From NCBI GenBank assembly GCA_021838065.1, contig JAKCEJ010000174.1:1-6514 (forward strand): a stretch of DNA of 6,514 nucleotides. Reading direction: 5' to 3'. This stretch comes from Pseudomonadota bacterium (GTDB taxonomy: Bacteria > Pseudomonadota > Gammaproteobacteria > Steroidobacterales > Steroidobacteraceae). The notes under the pieces are model-generated. The model did no database searches. It was not told the DNA's origin and saw nothing but the letters and a program-made list of their open reading frames with translations. The translations under genes were made by a program, and so were the position numbers. Position 1 is the first letter of the stretch. Each line of letters starts with the position of its first letter. Shown piece by piece: positions 5,341 through 6,514 of this stretch.

Positions 5341-5350
5341 GCGCTCAGGC
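5335..5350. terminator. 16-base palindrome holding both convergent stop codons
   Basis: GCCTGAGCGCTCAGGC is a perfect palindrome centred between 5342 and 5343. It contains the LysR stop TGA (5338-5340) and, symmetrically on the other strand, the TGA of the kinase-fusion gene (TCA at 5345-5347). As RNA it can form a 6-base stem with a GCGC loop from either strand, extendable by GCGC/GCGC pairing across a 2-base bulge. Bidirectional termination is possible, but there is no T-run on either side. Confidence 0.35.
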
Positions 5351-6514
5351 CGGCGCGCTCCTCCCCAGACGGGCCAGCACTTTCTCGATCGCCCGCGGGT
5401 CGGTCGATTCGATTTCGATGGCCTCGAACGGCTCGTCCACCCCAATCGGCTCGATTCGCCCCCGCTGCCATTCCAGCACCGACACGGTGGCTTCCGAGGC
5501 GTCGTGTCCAGCGGCCGCCCGCGCTTGGAGACGCTCACGCAGCACCTCCAGCGGCGCCGTGCAGCGCACCAGGAACGTCGGAGCCTGCGCACGCGCGCCT
5601 AGCTCACCGAAGCGCCGCCGGTCCTCGCGCCGCAGCAGCGTCGCATCGACGATCACCGTGTAACCACCGGTCAGGCCATCGTACGCCTCGCGCGCCAGAT
5701 CATCGTAGACACGCTCGCTGACTTCGGCGGCATAGAGTCCCACCGCGAGCCCCGAATCGGAGCGCTCAAGTGCGGTCAGGCCGGCGCGGCGCTTGCGCTC
5801 GACGTCCGAGCGCAGGTGCACCGCGCCAACGGTTCTCGCCAGCTCCCGGGCCATCCAGGTCTTGCCCGAGCCGGACAGGCCGCTCATCAACACCAGACGC
5901 GGGTGCCGGACGGCAAGCGCGGCCGATGCATGCGCCACTAGCCGCTCGTACTCCTCGCGCAGCGTCTGCCGCTCGGCACCGTCGCGATGCAGGGCCGCCG
6001 CGAATGCGGCGACCTTCGCCCGCACCAGTGCGCGATGCGCTTCGTACAACTTGATCAGCCGGCAGGCGTGGTAGTCGCCGCTGCGCTCCAGATAGGCCCC
6101 AAGGAAGGCGTGCGCGTGCGCCGCATGGCCGCGCGAGGCCAGATCGCTCAAGAGAAAGGCGATCTCGTCGGCCACGTCGATCCAGCGGAAAGCCGGTTCG
6201 TACTCGAGGCAGTCGAACGCCACCAGCCGCCCCTCCCGCACGACGATGTTGCGGCAGTGCAGATCGCCATGACACTCACGCACCCGAGCGGTCATGCGGC
6301 GGATGGCCATCCAGGGGCTCGCCTGCGCGAGGCGCCGCTCGAGCGGCTCGCGCAGCGCCAACACGCTCCTGCGCCCGCCGAACTCATCGGCCGCGGCGGC
6401 ACACTCGAGCAGATTGCCCGTGAGCAGCGCGCCCACGCTCTCGGGCTGGCCCCAGGGCGCATCGAGCGTCACCGAGGGAAGTGTCGCGTGAATGTCCGCG
6501 AGCGTACGGCCGAA
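5345..6514 (-). CDS. Aminoglycoside phosphotransferase-like / P-loop kinase fusion protein (5' partial)
   Basis: C-terminal 389 residues of a two-domain protein; the family (APH-like COG2187 joined to predicted kinase COG0645) is usually a little over 500 residues, so about 120-140 are outside the window. The frame is open to base 6514; the GTG at 6470-6472 is internal because the 14 codons before it (FGRTLADIHATLPS) continue the family pattern. The first domain has the phosphotransferase catalytic loop ECHGDLHCRN (HGDLHCRN at visible residues 82-89) and the metal-binding Asp of VAFDCLEY (visible Asp101), then WIDVADEIAFLLSDL. The second has the Walker A motif GLSGSGKT (visible 212-219), LRSDVERKRRAGL, and VIVDATLLRREDRRRF. 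All key residues seen are intact. The substrate is unknown; there is no reason to call it a resistance gene. The gene converges on LysR with 4 bases between the stops. Confidence 0.92.
   Translation of the reverse strand, partial: FGRTLADIHATLPSVTLDAPWGQPESVGALLTGNLLECAAAADEFGGRRSVLALREPLERRLAQASPWMAIRRMTARVRECHGDLHCRNIVVREGRLVAFDCLEYEPAFRWIDVADEIAFLLSDLASRGHAAHAHAFLGAYLERSGDYHACRLIKLYEAHRALVRAKVAAFAAALHRDGAERQTLREEYERLVAHASAALAVRHPRLVLMSGLSGSGKTWMARELARTVGAVHLRSDVERKRRAGLTALERSDSGLAVGLYAAEVSERVYDDLAREAYDGLTGGYTVIVDATLLRREDRRRFGELGARAQAPTFLVRCTAPLEVLRERLQARAAAGHDASEATVSVLEWQRGRIEPIGVDEPFEAIEIESTDPRAIEKVLARLGRSAPA

Noticed and set aside
5345..6472. Kinase fusion starting at GTG 6472
   Set aside because: The frame stays open to the window edge and the extra 14 codons fit the family; the family is also much longer, so the true start is outside.
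1..6514. CRISPR arrays, tRNA or rRNA genes, insertion sequences, riboswitches
   Set aside because: Scanned by eye on both strands; no spaced repeat array, no tRNA-like cloverleaf, no transposase and no known leader motif was seen.

Overview
The window reads as chromosomal DNA of a high-GC bacterium, most likely a gammaproteobacterium. The clues are the hisA-hisF-hisIE order, the fused two-domain HisIE (HisI and HisE are usually separate in alpha- and betaproteobacteria), and E. coli-type AzoR and pirin proteins. Genus cannot be read from the sequence. Every stretch of more than about 100 bases is coding except 4100-4446. No mobile element, tRNA, rRNA or CRISPR array is visible.

Layout. (1) 1-2029, plus strand: the end of a histidine operon, hisA (5' end outside the window), hisF and hisIE, all overlapping and translationally coupled. 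They cover the late common steps from PR-ATP to imidazole-glycerol phosphate plus AICAR. hisF is the most unusual gene here: its conserved N-terminus begins at an ATA codon behind a strong GAGGAG ribosome binding site, and no ATG/GTG/TTG is in frame there. (2) 2026-2526, minus strand: an HxlR-family winged-helix repressor whose stop codon overlaps the hisIE stop in a CTAG palindrome. (3) 2527-2607: an AT-rich divergent control region with an inverted repeat (TGGTA-N9-TACCA) placed over the probable azoR promoter. (4) 2608-4099, plus strand: an FMN-dependent NADH-azoreductase/quinone reductase (azoR) followed 37 bases later by a pirin (quercetinase-type cupin). With the divergent HxlR gene this looks like a quinone/electrophile-response cassette. 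(5) 4100-4446: a 347-base gene-free stretch with two strong GC-rich inverted repeats and, at its end, a -10-like TATACT only 8 bases before the next ATG, suggesting a leaderless mRNA. (6) 4447-5340, plus strand: a LysR-type regulator of the CysL/YeiE/CbbR-like branch. (7) 5345-6514, minus strand: the C-terminal 389 residues of an aminoglycoside-phosphotransferase-like/P-loop kinase fusion, start outside the window. Its stop and the LysR stop sit symmetrically in one 16-base palindrome.

I see no clearly new multi-gene system. The items most worth checking are the ATA start of hisF, the HxlR-AzoR-pirin cassette and its operator, the probable leaderless LysR message, and the palindromes that carry both stop codons of each convergent gene pair.
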